Shown here piece after piece: positions 1-11,460 of a stretch of DNA of 64,000 nucleotides. Source of the DNA: Anseranas semipalmata (lineage: Eukaryota; Chordata; Aves; Anseriformes; Anseranatidae); NCBI GenBank assembly GCA_013399115.1, contig VXAA01006443.1, forward strand, positions 265,435 through 329,434, in the 5' to 3' direction. Under the pieces are notes generated by a model, which had not been told where the DNA came from, searched no databases, and was given only the letters and a program-made list of their open reading frames with translations. The first letter of the stretch is position 1. Each line of letters begins with the position of its first letter. A program made the position numbers and the translations under genes.

Positions 1-1530
1 TTTTTTACAGAAGGAAATATCATTAATAAATAACATTGTGATTACAAAGGAAAGATTTTCTGAAACTTCAGGTATTTCTGCTGTTAGTATAAACACTGTG
101 TGCCAGATCCATCCCTGTGCTAATTTGGTGGGTAGGAATGTTTGTAGACTGGACAATAAGGATTTTGATATCATGAGATGCATGTGAGGTTTGACTGTTC
201 TGACACCAATGATTTTCATCATTTATGTAGCTACTGTGATATGATTCAAGTGGAAGGAATATAAAGGAAGTTTTGCTTCTTTTTGCTAACAGATCCCCAA
301 ATGCACTGCAGGGCACACAATCGCTTTTAATGAATATGGAAATAAGTAAAAAGAGGTGGTTTTGGAATGTCCTTCTACATGTTATCTTTAAAAGCCAGCA
401 GTTGGCTTAGTTTGCCAAGCCAAAGTAATTCTGAATGTGAAAAGGATAAATAATAGATGCTAGCAAACTTTTGCCTTTGTAATAAAAAGCCAATTTTATT
501 ATTATTATTATTATTGCTGAAAAATAAAAGGTTTTATTTTGGTAAACATTCTAGTGACACTGGTCAAAGGTGGACTTGGCAAAATTCATCAGCATCTTGC
601 TCAAATTTGGACAGCAGCATCTGATAAATAATTGGATTGTAGAAGGTGATGTTCATCCTCGCTGATAACTTGCAGGCTTTGATAGATCTCTTGTTACAGC
701 ATTGTAGGAAGAAAAGCTTATAAATTAAGAAAGGTATGAAGTTGTAGTTCATGTTTCCAAGGCAACACATAATTTCACTTTTGGAGTTAAAACTAGTCAA
801 GAAAGGTGGAGTTGTAAACACAAGATATATTAGTCAGCATTACTTCAAAGATTGGTTATTCTATAGGCCAAAAAATCTACAAGGGGGAAGATGAGGCAAA
901 AGATAACTTCTTCAGATTTTTTGTTTATGTGTTTGCCACTGCAATATGCAGCATGGGAAAAGTTACAAAAGACAGAATTTGTTGCTGTCGGTGATTTCTT
1001 GATCATGCCAACATGTGACAGCAAGCAAAGAGTAAAATTTATTTTATTTTGCCTGTACATTTCTTCCTGGCAGTGAGGCTGAGGTCTTAGCATATGATTA
1101 AAAATACAAAATAGCATCTAGATGCTGTGGAAAGGGTTAAAAGTGTCAGTGATTTAATCAGATAGATTCCCATTTTCAAAGTTTTGTTTTCACTGAAATC
1201 ACCAATAGATGGAGAGGAAAAACAACAACAACAACAACAAAAACCTCCGCTCCTCTGATAAGTCTTGAAACTATACATCCTGCCACATTTATCTGTTGGG
1301 ATGTTTGGAAGATTCTGCAGAGGGTTTGAGAAAGAGAGGCTCTCAGTTTTACTTGTCCCTTGGAGGGTAATTCTGACTGGAAACTGACTCCCAGCTTTTC
1401 CAGTTTAGGTGAGATTATGCCCAGTTTGGAGAGAGATGGAGGAGAGGGGTGAGTTCCTGGAAATGTGCTTTTGAGAGCAACAGGGTGAACAAGTTGCAAG
1501 TGTGGGAGAGTCTCAAGGGACTTGCCTCAC
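1..1530. other. Unassigned AT-rich sequence
   Basis: No gene is recognised. The stretch holds an (ATT)n run at 498-515 and an (AAC)n run at 1220-1243. Its minus strand has several short open frames placed end to end between about 1500 and 564, none matching a protein I know. One of them is listed separately for its GPCR-like motif. Confidence 0.6.
564..821 (-). other. Short open frame with an NPxxY-like motif, unassigned
   Basis: This minus-strand frame has 85 codons and begins at a GTG, so it has no convincing start. It is rich in hydrophobic residues. Near its C-terminus it reads ITFYNPIIYQMLLSKF, which fits the NPxxY(x)5,6F pattern at the end of transmembrane helix 7 in rhodopsin-type GPCRs. 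The residue six places before the Asn is Met, so the retinal-binding Lys of opsins is absent. Only about 19 residues follow before the stop. The next upstream minus frame (845-1117) is also hydrophobic at its C-terminus but lies in another frame, behind stops. It could be a decayed GPCR fragment or, more probably, a chance match. I do not recognise a specific gene. Confidence 0.15.
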
Positions 1531-1825
1531 CCTACAGAAAGTTGTGCTGGCACCCTGGGCGTTTGGGGTTACACCCAGTACTTTGGGTGTAGCGGCAGTA
1601 CATCATTAAACTGGTTATAAGCCTTGCTAACCTCTCCTCTGGCGAATTCCACTGAGTGGTGGTTGCAACCTGAGCAGGTAGTTCAGAGATGATGCAAATT
1701 AGGTCAGTTGTGACGTCACACTGACATAATATTACTGCCAGCAGTTTAGCATGCCCAGACAGGGAGCTGCTGGGTTCTGCACCTGTGTCCTGCTGCATGG
1801 TGGTCACAGACTTCTGAGGGGATCA
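1531..1825. other. Unassigned moderately GC-richer block upstream of a CR1 end
   Basis: No coding match. The block has more CpG than its surroundings and contains the motif cluster at 1692-1718. It abuts a CR1 3' end and could be part of an older insertion, but I see no diagnostic repeat sequence in it. Confidence 0.4.
1692..1718. promoter_or_regulatory. Octamer, AGGTCA half-site and full CRE in 27 bp
   Basis: Three consensus-like sites sit side by side: ATGCAAAT (POU octamer type) at 1692-1699, AGGTCA (nuclear-receptor half-site) at 1701-1706, and the full palindromic cAMP-response element TGACGTCA at 1711-1718. The CRE keeps its CpG, which is usually lost in neutral methylated vertebrate DNA. 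The motif matches are direct observations; regulatory function is inference. Confidence 0.25.
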
Positions 1826-1985
1826 CAGCAGTCACCATCCCTGGAGGTACTCAAAAGATGTGTAGATGTAGAGCTTAGTGACATGGTTTAGTGGAGGGCT
1901 TGGTAGTGTTAAGTTACAGGTTGGACTGGATGATCTTGGAGGTCTTTTCCAACCTAAATGGTTCTGTGATTCTGTGATTTCGTGA
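1826..1985 (+). mobile_element. CR1 LINE, 3' end fragment
   Basis: The text follows the avian CR1 3' region: a 'cagtcaccatccctggagg' block, then 'gacatggtttagtgg', 'ttggactggatgatcttgga' and 'ttccaacctaaatg'. It ends in repeated octamers of the TTCTGTGA type, the hallmark of CR1 3' ends. It is 5'-truncated like nearly all CR1 copies and has no target-site duplication that I can see. Family memory rather than alignment supports the call. Confidence 0.85.
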
Positions 1986-2537
1986 ATTGGAGCAGGGTTG
2001 GAAACAAGTAAAGGAAGTGGCAGGGAGCAAGAGTGAACTTTCTAAATAGTGAAAGGGTTACAAGCCTTTCCTTTTTCCTGCATGAACATGCTCATAAACA
2101 CATATATACCCTTTGGGAATGGAAGTTAACTTTCATCAATTTGAAGTTATTACCTCTACCTTTTTTTACACACAGATACCTACTTTCTTTATTCTATACC
2201 TGTGCAGAAAAATCTGAGACTATAGTACAAAGCAACAAAAATCAGCCCTTGTTATATGAAGCAGTCCTTTAAATCTTGCAGTTTGTAAAAGAACAGTGTT
2301 ATCCTGAATCTCAAAGACAAAACATTTCAGGATCCATTGAAATCTATATTGAAAAAAACTGTTGTCATCCTGGACTATGAAGATGCCTTTGCATCCTCAC
2401 TATGCTAAGTAGGCTGAATTGAAAAAACACAGATCTTGAAAGTATATAAAAAGGTGCAGCCACATTGTTGTGTGTGGGGAACAATAGAACGTTATAAGCA
2501 TGGAAAAAACAGAAATACCTCTGGATGCACCAGGCTA

Positions 2538-2662
2538 TGCTATATATATATCTATATCTATATATCTATATATATCATAGCCCTGTGTGTATGTGTATAT
2601 ATAGCCTCTGTACATATATACACACTATACTACAACAGTATATATACCATGTATATATATGC
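2538..2662. repeat. TA-rich microsatellite
   Basis: Interrupted TATATA, TATC and TGTATA tracts spread over about 125 bases, with no longer unit. Confidence 0.8.
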
Positions 2663-5600
2663 TGCAGACAGGAAGAAGGTGGTAGGTTTTCTCAATAAAG
2701 GGTTTTTTTTGGGTACCTTTGGCAACAATGTGGAGAATGCATAATACCATTGTAGGTTAGTATTTTAGCAGCTATAATTTCCAATTCAAAATATTTGGAA
2801 TGGAGGTTTCTTGTCCAAATTAAATAATGGAGAAGAAGATGAACACAGTAAAAACAATCAATAAATTCATTAACAGGAGAGAGAGGCACACACAATTAGT
2901 GCATGTCCACCCTGTGCACTTGACTCTGCACAGACAGATGAAGTTGACATGAGAGATTTTGGGGAGCAGACTGGTGTCAGGCATCCTGTTAATTCCCTCA
3001 GATTAATTCTTTCACCTTCTGCACCTTCATTGACCACATCATCTGCTCCATCTGGCAAAGTCTGCACTGCTGATTGTAGAGACTGTTTGAGCATGCTTTT
3101 GGTTTGCTTTTTCCTTTGTACTTCATGGTTTCTCTACTGGCTTATTGCCAAGTGCTAAACCTAGAGGCAGAAAAATATGGATATTAACATGGCACAGACT
3201 GTGAAAATGAAAATCCACCTCTGCTGTGTGAAAACTGCATTAACATGATAGAAGAATATGAAAAATGATTGTTTTCATTTACCTTTCTGTGTATACTTTG
3301 TTCCAATTGATGTTAATAGAAATTATGCATGTGAATCCAGGGAACACTATGCCAGAGCTCTTACTGGCTAAATTATGCAACCTATTATCTTTTTGAAACT
3401 TCTTGTTTTAAAGTTAACGTTCATCACCCATCTCGAGTTATAGACAAAGATGTATGCCTCCATGAATGGAATTTTAATGGTAAAACAGTAGTACAAAGTA
3501 ACATTTCTCTATCCCACTCTTAGATACACTTCAGATTGCTTGTGGTCCTATGATACACAAGAGAACCTTTATGTAGCCACACAGCACATATTTCAGAAAG
3601 GCAAGAAGAGAAGAAAGTGTGTATATATCTCACAGGCAAGAGACAACAGTTTTAGGGCTAATACTGCATCACTGCGTGCTGGGGACTAAGCTGGTTTGGG
3701 CATGCAGCTGTACTTCATGTAAGCCAGCAAGCCTTGTCTCAGCAGCTCCCTCTTGATATTTTCAGTTGTTTTTGTGCCAGATTGCCTCTAATGCCAGCCA
3801 TATACCAGGAGGGTATGAGTTTCCCAATCAGCACAAGAGAAATGATTGGTTTGGAAGCCACATGTTGATCATCTTTGCTGTGTGCTCTGTTAAAACACTT
3901 GTTGAAATAACAGTAATAGGACTGAAGCATTGTAGTATGAATACTCGTTTCCAGTAATGCAAAAGGACAGTAGCATTATAATTCCATGTCGTATCTTATT
4001 ATTCTTATGTTTCTTTTCTTGTTATTGTGTTGTATAAAATGGGATGAAGTCTTTTTAAAGGTTACAATCACATTGTGCAATCAGAATAATTTCAATACAA
4101 AAACGAGATAGAGATAATACATTTTATTATTGCATAATTAACTAGAGTGTTCTGGAGAGACAGCTAAATCTGTCAGGGATCATTGTCCTCCCAAAGCTTA
4201 GCTAAATCATGGGTATTTCTTGCACAACACAGGATAGAATAAGATTAATAAAGGAGTTACCTGACCCAAAACTAAGGTCCTGCTTGCTTTATTCAAGAAT
4301 GTGTGTGACACTTCTTGAAGACAGAGAATAGGCAAGGCTGCTTTAGATTTTTTTCTTCTCATCTGTCGAACAGTTTTACCCTGACTTCAGTCCTTGTGAG
4401 CATCTTAGTAGTCTCATTGTTTTCAGTAGGCTTTCTTATCTGAATAGCAATTATTTCTGTGAATAAGCATTTGTACTGTTGAGCTCTTAATCAGTACTGC
4501 AGTTGCCAAGTGTTAATAATGCACAGCGTGTTCTACATGAAGTTATGCTGACATTTGCCCTCCACCTCACTGTGAAACTCCTCCATTGCAAGTAGGCGAG
4601 ACAACGTCCTGGCCTCTATGCGTTGATTTAGCCTTTTTAGCTTTTTAAAGTCTTCTGAAGTGATGCTTAATCTTAGCAAACATTAGTTGAAGCCTTTCCT
4701 AAATTGAAAGGATTGCTTCAAGATGTTAATTGATGAGGAAAATCAAAACTGGCCTTTGGCTTTCTACAGCACTGTGCAGGGGTCACATCACTGCATCCTT
4801 CCATTTCCTGTTGATTCTCTGATCACTTTGGCTGGATGGAAATTTTGAGTGAGTGTAATGTGTGGACAATAACAAGTTGGGATGCAAATTGAAAGTTTTT
4901 GGTTTGCACTCATGTCTGGCCTGCTGGCTGCTCGGCTTCTTCTTTCAATATTGCTCTCAGTGGAATTGTGTCACTTGCAATTCATCAGTAAGTAAATGGG
5001 ATGATCGATAGTCTTAGTGGTGGTTTTTATAATAATATGATGACTCAGTTAGGGGTAAGGATAGATCTCTCAGACAGATGTATTTGGTCTATCAGAATAC
5101 CTTCTGTTAAGTGATATGTTAAAGCCAGTAGGTGAACATTTAATTAAAGGATCTAGTATCTCCCAACCTTTCAGACTATAATTAAGGACATACGGTATGT
5201 AATTGATCACAGTTTGAAATTTTACAACTCCAGTTGTGATAAATGTAGGGAAATATGGCCCATTAATATTTGAAAATTCCTTTTTTTTTTTTTTTTTTGT
5301 CTACACTGGAAGAAAGGAGTCTCTTGTATCTTCCATTCTAACTCCAGAGTTGTTTGTGTTCTTATATTATCAGTTAGCCTGACTTGGCTCTGATTTACTC
5401 ACAAAAGAAATTGTTATTTACTTCCCCTTTATTTACAGTAGCATTAATTATTACATTTTTTATTCAAAGGGGAGTCAAATTCTCTGAAGGTGCAGAGAGA
5501 AAGGGGGAGTAAAAATGTTGCTGTTTGGATGTCTTGAAGTCCTTGCACAAGATGCCACCGTGCATCGTAGCAAATGTCAAAACTGTGATGGCTTGTCATG

Positions 5601-7054
5601 TTGTCCCATGAGGCAGTGAGGGGGGAGATCAATTTGAGTTCAAAAGCTAGCAATTCAGTAAAGGCCAGTAGCTCGATTTTCTCTGCCTTATCTAAAGCTT
5701 TTTCTCCTTTATTTTTTTTTAATGTGTACTTATCTACCAGATGCACTAGACAATTAAAAATGAATAAGATAGACATTTTTAACAAAAAATTAACATTAAA
5801 TTTTTAACAGTAAATTTACTGCCTGCTATGTTTTTCTAATAACTGCTGACTGCTTGTGCGGCTAATCTTATTTTATCGAAAATAGGTTTGCTTTTCTTAA
5901 TTGCCTACAGAGAGCCTCTTGGATGGAGTTCATAGAGTTTAGACCCACAAACCACAAGTTTAAAAACTGTGAATTCTGTTAGCTGAGCTAAACCTAACAT
6001 AAATTATTTACATGGAGCTTGGACCTTAGTGCTTTTTCATGGGAGATAAAAGACAACAAGGTATGATGTTCATAATATCATAGTAAAACTTCGCAGTTTT
6101 TTTCTGGAATGATTTAAGATCATTTAAGGCTGTGGTTTGTTATCCAGTCTAGCTCTGTTTGTGTAGTTATCTTAGATTAATCTGCATTCTCATGTTTTCA
6201 CAGAGACATTATTTATATGTTTGCAAGTGGAATGATGGAAGTCTCAAATATTTTATTACACTGATTTGGAGTTAAAGAGAATGTGTTTTGTTTACCTGCT
6301 AAAATGTTAAAATCTGGCATAAAGTTTTAACAGGATTGGCTGGAATTTTTCTTTTAACACACTGATAATCTGTTGTTGTTGTTTTAAAAGGGAAGTTTAT
6401 ATTTTCATTCTGAGCTGCCTTTATCTCACAATAAGTGAGTAAACTGCTTTTCCTCCCAACATACAGCATGGCATGGGGTGTTCAACTGTGCTTTTCTTCA
6501 GGGATTGTCAAGTAGGTACTGCTGGATGCAAAATAGCTTGAAAGCTTAATATTGTTATTATGGAAATACGTAATTTTAAACTCAAAAACTTGTGTGTAAT
6601 TTTTGCCAGCTAAGTGCCTCCATGATCATGTGGCACACTGTACTCTGTACTACTATTGAACAATATATATGACTTAAAGACTAAAATCTCACCTAAATGT
6701 TTGTCCAGTCCTTTCTTTAAAATAAAATATTTAGTACCTGCCATTAGGATATAATTGCTAAAAAACTGCCAGAGAAATAAACCTAGTTAAGGATGAACGC
6801 TTCTGTAATAGACCAAACTGGGAAATTCCCTACTGCATAAACTCTGCATGTATAAATGAAGCTGAATTTAACGCAGGTAATCACTGCTTGCATTCTGAGG
6901 AGTATATTCCTTTTTCTCTTTCTACCTAAGCAGGCAGGATATGTCAATGAATTTCGGGATAGTTTTCAGTGTTTTTTTTTTTTTTTTCCATTTTATTTTT
7001 TATTGTGCAGGGAGCCGTAATGGCTTACTATTAAAGCAATTACATATTTTCCTG

Positions 7055-7097
7055 TTATATATATATATATAAATATATATATACATACATACACACA
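7055..7097. repeat. (TA)n with (CATA)n extension
   Basis: A TA dinucleotide run passes into two or three CATA/CACA units. It is a plain microsatellite. Confidence 0.9.
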
Positions 7098-8244
7098 GGA
7101 TATTATATTGCCTTTTTGAGAAATTCTGATGTCTCTAGATTTCTGCCTGATTTTCAGATTTTGCAGTGGGAGGATCTGTAGTACACCAATTCCCTGCCCT
7201 TTTCCCCAGCTCTGTGCTGATTTAGCTAAGTTACATGTTGTTAAAATTTCCTGCCTGTGGGGAGCATTGTGCCCAGCTGAGTTTGGCAGCAGCTAGAAAC
7301 CCTCCACTTGCTGCTTGTCCTGAGCACAAGCTCCCACGTGTTTTGTTCCAGTGCAAAGCACAGATCAGCACAGTGCCGATTCTGCATGGGAATGCAAGAA
7401 GATTTAGGGCTTCAAAAACCAGGACATGAATGCCAGTAATTGTCTACTCAGAAAGTGTAGTCCTCCCTTCATGAACATTTTTGTTTAAACAGTACCATCC
7501 AGCACTGGTATAGGGAATATATTCCTGAGGGAAGGACAAAGCCCATTTTTCCTGAATACCTCTAGTCCATTTCTCCTGAGGACCTGTTACCTGTTTTAGC
7601 ACAGGTTTAGGTGACCCAGGCAAGCTGACACAGTGGCACACCAAAAGAATGGCACTTTTCCTGCTTCCCTCCTGCCCTCTGCTTGGTCATGGTCCTGGCT
7701 CCTGGTCATGGTCCCTCCTGTGCATTGGTTTGTCTGAGCTGACTTGATTCTTTAAATCGACAAAACATGCAACAGCCCATTGCAGTTTGGTGAGGTGATT
7801 TGGCTGGCTGAGGCTAAGCTGACTAAAGCTAAGTCAGCACAAGGAAGGGGCAGGACCATGCAACCAGGAAGAAGAGAAGAGGGAAGTGTCACTCTCTTTG
7901 GTGACAGTGACCTGTCAGCTCCACTTGGATGTCTTGTCTGGTTGTGCTGTGTCATGGAAGTATCTGTTCCCTCAGTCTCAACTTCTTGTCCAGGAGTCAA
8001 TAGAGGAGACGTACATTCAATGCACAAGCTGCATGTACTCACTAAAGATGAGTTCTGTTATGAATGAGGTGGAAGCTTTGTGGAGAAAAGAGTGTAACAG
8101 TGTATTCAGAAATGCTATCATAAAGCATGCACAGAGATTAAGTAAATTTGTATTGGCTTTTCCTATCTTTCAAGAACAGTTCTTTGAGAAGGTGTATTGG
8201 CATGTAAAGTATTTTTTTAGCAGCAAAAAGAGAAAAAGGGAAAT

Positions 8245-8470
8245 GTAAGGAGAGGCTGAGAGTCTGGGTTTGTTCAGCCCCAAGAAGTCTGCAACTAAAA
8301 ATTGGAGTTGGTAGGACAAGCAGCAATGGACACAAGTTGCAATGAAAGAAATCTAGTTAGATTTTAGAAAAAAAAAAATCGCAGTATTGATTGTACTTTG
8401 AAGAGGAGATTGGACCACATGATCTCCAGAGGTAATTAACCTCTGATTAACAATTCTAAGGGTTTTTTGG
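8245..8470 (+). mobile_element. Worn CR1 LINE relic
   Basis: Blocks in CR1 order are visible: 'gagaggctgagagtctgggt' with 'ttgttcagccccaagaag', then 'gtaggacaagcagcaatgga' with 'cacaagttgcaatgaaagaa', then 'gattggaccacatgatctcc' with 'agaggt', the usual 3' end. Much of the sequence between these blocks is missing, so the copy is internally deleted as well as 5'-truncated. An A11 run interrupts it near 8369. It is more diverged than the copies at 27.5 and 45.8 kb. Confidence 0.7.
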
Positions 8471-11029
8471 TATGTTATGTCATGTACTGATAAGCTGTTG
8501 TCTCTCTCTGATAAATCCAGCTGGCTCCTTTTGGTTTGTTTTTGAGCCATAATGACTTTTAGTTTCTTATACCTTCTGCTGTGTTTTGTGATTGATATTC
8601 ATCTCAGAGAGAGAGAGAGAGCTCTTGGTCTGCAGTACTAATCCTGTAATTGTGTCTTCTCACACTATAAATTGATCATAATAATTAGTCACCGATAAAT
8701 TCTTCTCTACTGCAAGTCCACCAACTTCAATGTTACACATTATTGATTTGCCAGGATTATTAGATTGCACATGTCTGGCTCACTGAGTTATGGCTCTTGA
8801 TAGAGTATATCTGACAGATGTCCTGGCCATTATCCACATTCCTCCTGCTCTGAAAAACAGAGGACATGAGTCTGCAAGTCTGTTGAGCCAAGCCCTTTCG
8901 CAACCTTTAAATTAATTTATTTTCATGTATTTATTTTGGAAAGACATCAGCAAAATGAAGTTTGTGTTGTTCCTGACAGACTTATATGCCAAAATCAGAA
9001 TATTTTTTTAATATTCACAGCTCAGTTAATTATATAATTGGAGTGTGGCTCAGTTGACAAAATTATATGAAAAAAATGTGACAAATTTTTTGGTGGAAAT
9101 AAGTAAAATTGATTTGGAATGTTCAAATGGGTAAATGACTGTTCTCAATTCAGACCTGAAAGCTCAGCTGTTTTAAATCTTTGACTCAAATGTGATCTTA
9201 ATTTAAAAAGGAAGAACAGAAAACATGGAAAGAGAAAAACAAATTTTTGGCAGGAACATGACTAGACGGTCACTGGGGTAGAAAAAAAAGAGAGTTCACT
9301 GTCTCCAGAACATGGCATGATCTCACAAATGTCTCTAATTTCTTCACTGTCATTCTTTTGAAGATGAATCTGCACAGAGGTTAGGAGTGGTGTGGAAGAC
9401 TCCCTGTAGACTAATGAATAAGCTATTTGAAGAAATACATTGTGCGTGTGTGTTAGAAAAAGGCCAGAAAGGTCTTGTTCAGATTCATGTGTTTTTCATG
9501 ACAGTTCCTTTGTTGGGAGCCAAATTCTGCCTTGGACCCTGCACAGATGTTTTTCCTCCTATGCAGAGAGCAGGGAGGGTTTTGATACCTCGCAAGCACT
9601 GTTTGCTTTTGCTGAACACAAGCTCCCTGTGTTGTTTGAGGGTGGAGGAAAGTCTTATGCTGCCTGGGATCAATAGTCAGTGCTGAAAACAAGGAGAAGG
9701 CCTCATAAAATAAAAGTTGTGGTACTGAATGAGGCCAGTGTTTAATCCGATTAGATTGGTCCCTCTGATGTCCAGAACCAGCTTCTTCAGACTGAGATGT
9801 CAAAAACATTATAATGCACCTTACAAACCTCTTTTTTTCTAATCTTAAAAGTTGTTGAGGTTTTGTTTGTTTGTTCCCTAAAACACATCATGAATTACTT
9901 ATTCATAAGTCTTTTATGCTTACATTTAATATTTGATTTTGGTGGCTGTTGTATTTGCAGCACAAATACATATTATCTGCTTGATAAAAAAAAAAAAAAA
10001 GGAAGGAAGAGGGAAAATATAAACACCACGTCTCTTATTCTCTTGGAAAGAAAAATGGAAGCATACCTAGCTGGCTAGTAGCTGTTATACAACAATATTA
10101 CTTACAATTTTTACCTCCTTGTTTGTACCGAAAGAATATGCTTTGGGATACAACATAACATCCTAAAAATAAGTTAATACACATGAAAATGTGAAACCTT
10201 ATGCTTAAAGATCCCACTATGATAGGTCAAGTATAGCAATACTTTTTCCTAAATTCTGTAGGATATTGTTTTTATTTTTGTTTTTAAACTCTCCTTATCA
10301 AAATACTTGCTATATAATTACAGTTATTTTTCCTAACCTTTTCCTAACTCTTTTAGAAACTGTCATCTCTGCTTTATAAGAATCAGAATGAGGTCATCCA
10401 GTGGTCAGAATGAATATTTACAAGTTCTGATACAGAAACATCGACATACTGGCATGGAAAAAAATCATCCTTAAGGCTCCATCTGAACTCACTAGTACAT
10501 ATGTTTGAAAGATAGATAAGGCATATGACCATGTCCTAGCCCATTTCAAACACTGTTATCACCTATGAAGTCTTATATTGTAATATTTCTCTGCTGATCT
10601 CTACTTTCTATTATTAAAATGTATTGCCTTATTCATTTTTCTGCAGCATATAGCATAGAATTCATCACTGAGTCTTTCTGAGACCTGGATTTTTTTTAGA
10701 TACAAAAATTATTGGAAAACAACATACAAATGGTGTATAGTCATAACTGTCCCTTACCTTGTGGATCACCCTCTTTTGTCTGTGTTTATGTCTTTCATCT
10801 GAGTTTCCTATTTATACACTTTGCATTCTGATCTGAGAGGTGCAGGGAATCTGCCTCTTCCAATAAAGTTTTATGATTACCTATAGTCCTAACTAAACTA
10901 TTTTTTCATGTTGCCACCCTATTTATGTTATACTAAAACTATCTTGTAGAATAAATCAGTATTTCTCTTAATGTTAAGGCAAGCCTGACTGTCTTTGCTC
11001 TTCCTTTCTTGTCTTTTAGTCATCATCAT

Positions 11030-11460
11030 AGTGTCCGGAAGGCAGCTGCTATTAGCAGCAAAAGGGTTAACAGGAACTGAAAGGGCTTAGACAAAAGTGT
11101 AAGAACAAAATAATTAAAGAATTGTTTTGTGATAGGAAAGAACAAGAGGTAGCTGTTTATAACCACAGTTAGACAGCTCTGCCAGGGCATATGTCATTTT
11201 GAAAGAGTTAAAGCTGAAGCTGCTGAAGGCATAAGACAAACAAGGCGTTTGATGTCTAACATTATTTCAGGCCAGCCTATGCTCTTTCGTGTTTAATTGC
11301 TTAATTACAGTTTACTGTACATTCTAATGGCACAGACTCTGAATCATTCAAGCTAAAGCAATGCATGATGCTGTTGTGCATTTTTCCAGTCTGAGTGGAA
11401 TTCGTTAATGTGCCTAGTCAAGCAAATGAAATGATCTTTTGTGCCATTTGCTCTTGTTCC
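11030..11460. promoter_or_regulatory. Candidate conserved non-coding element
   Basis: About 430 bases lack microsatellites, homopolymers and CR1 sequence. They carry ATTA/TAAT-type homeodomain cores, including TTTAATTGCTTAATTA near 11293-11308, and the texture typical of deeply conserved vertebrate enhancers. There is no open frame. Without an alignment this is only a guess from appearance. Confidence 0.2.

Larger units (their letters stand above)
1986..8244. other. Unassigned AT-rich sequence with simple repeats
   Basis: No gene, RNA gene or clear transposon is seen. Simple repeats include a TA-rich tract (2538-2662), T18 at 5281-5298, T16 at 6972-6987 and a (TA)n/(CATA)n tract at 7055-7097. 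The block at about 4590-4830 is free of simple repeats and has the mixed composition often seen in conserved non-coding DNA, but that cannot be tested here. The frames open at 7752-8248 overlap on both strands and match nothing I know. Confidence 0.6.

Noticed and set aside
1..13. Splice-acceptor-like 'ttttttacag' at the very start
   Set aside because: No open frame or exon-like sequence follows; such strings are common in T-rich DNA.
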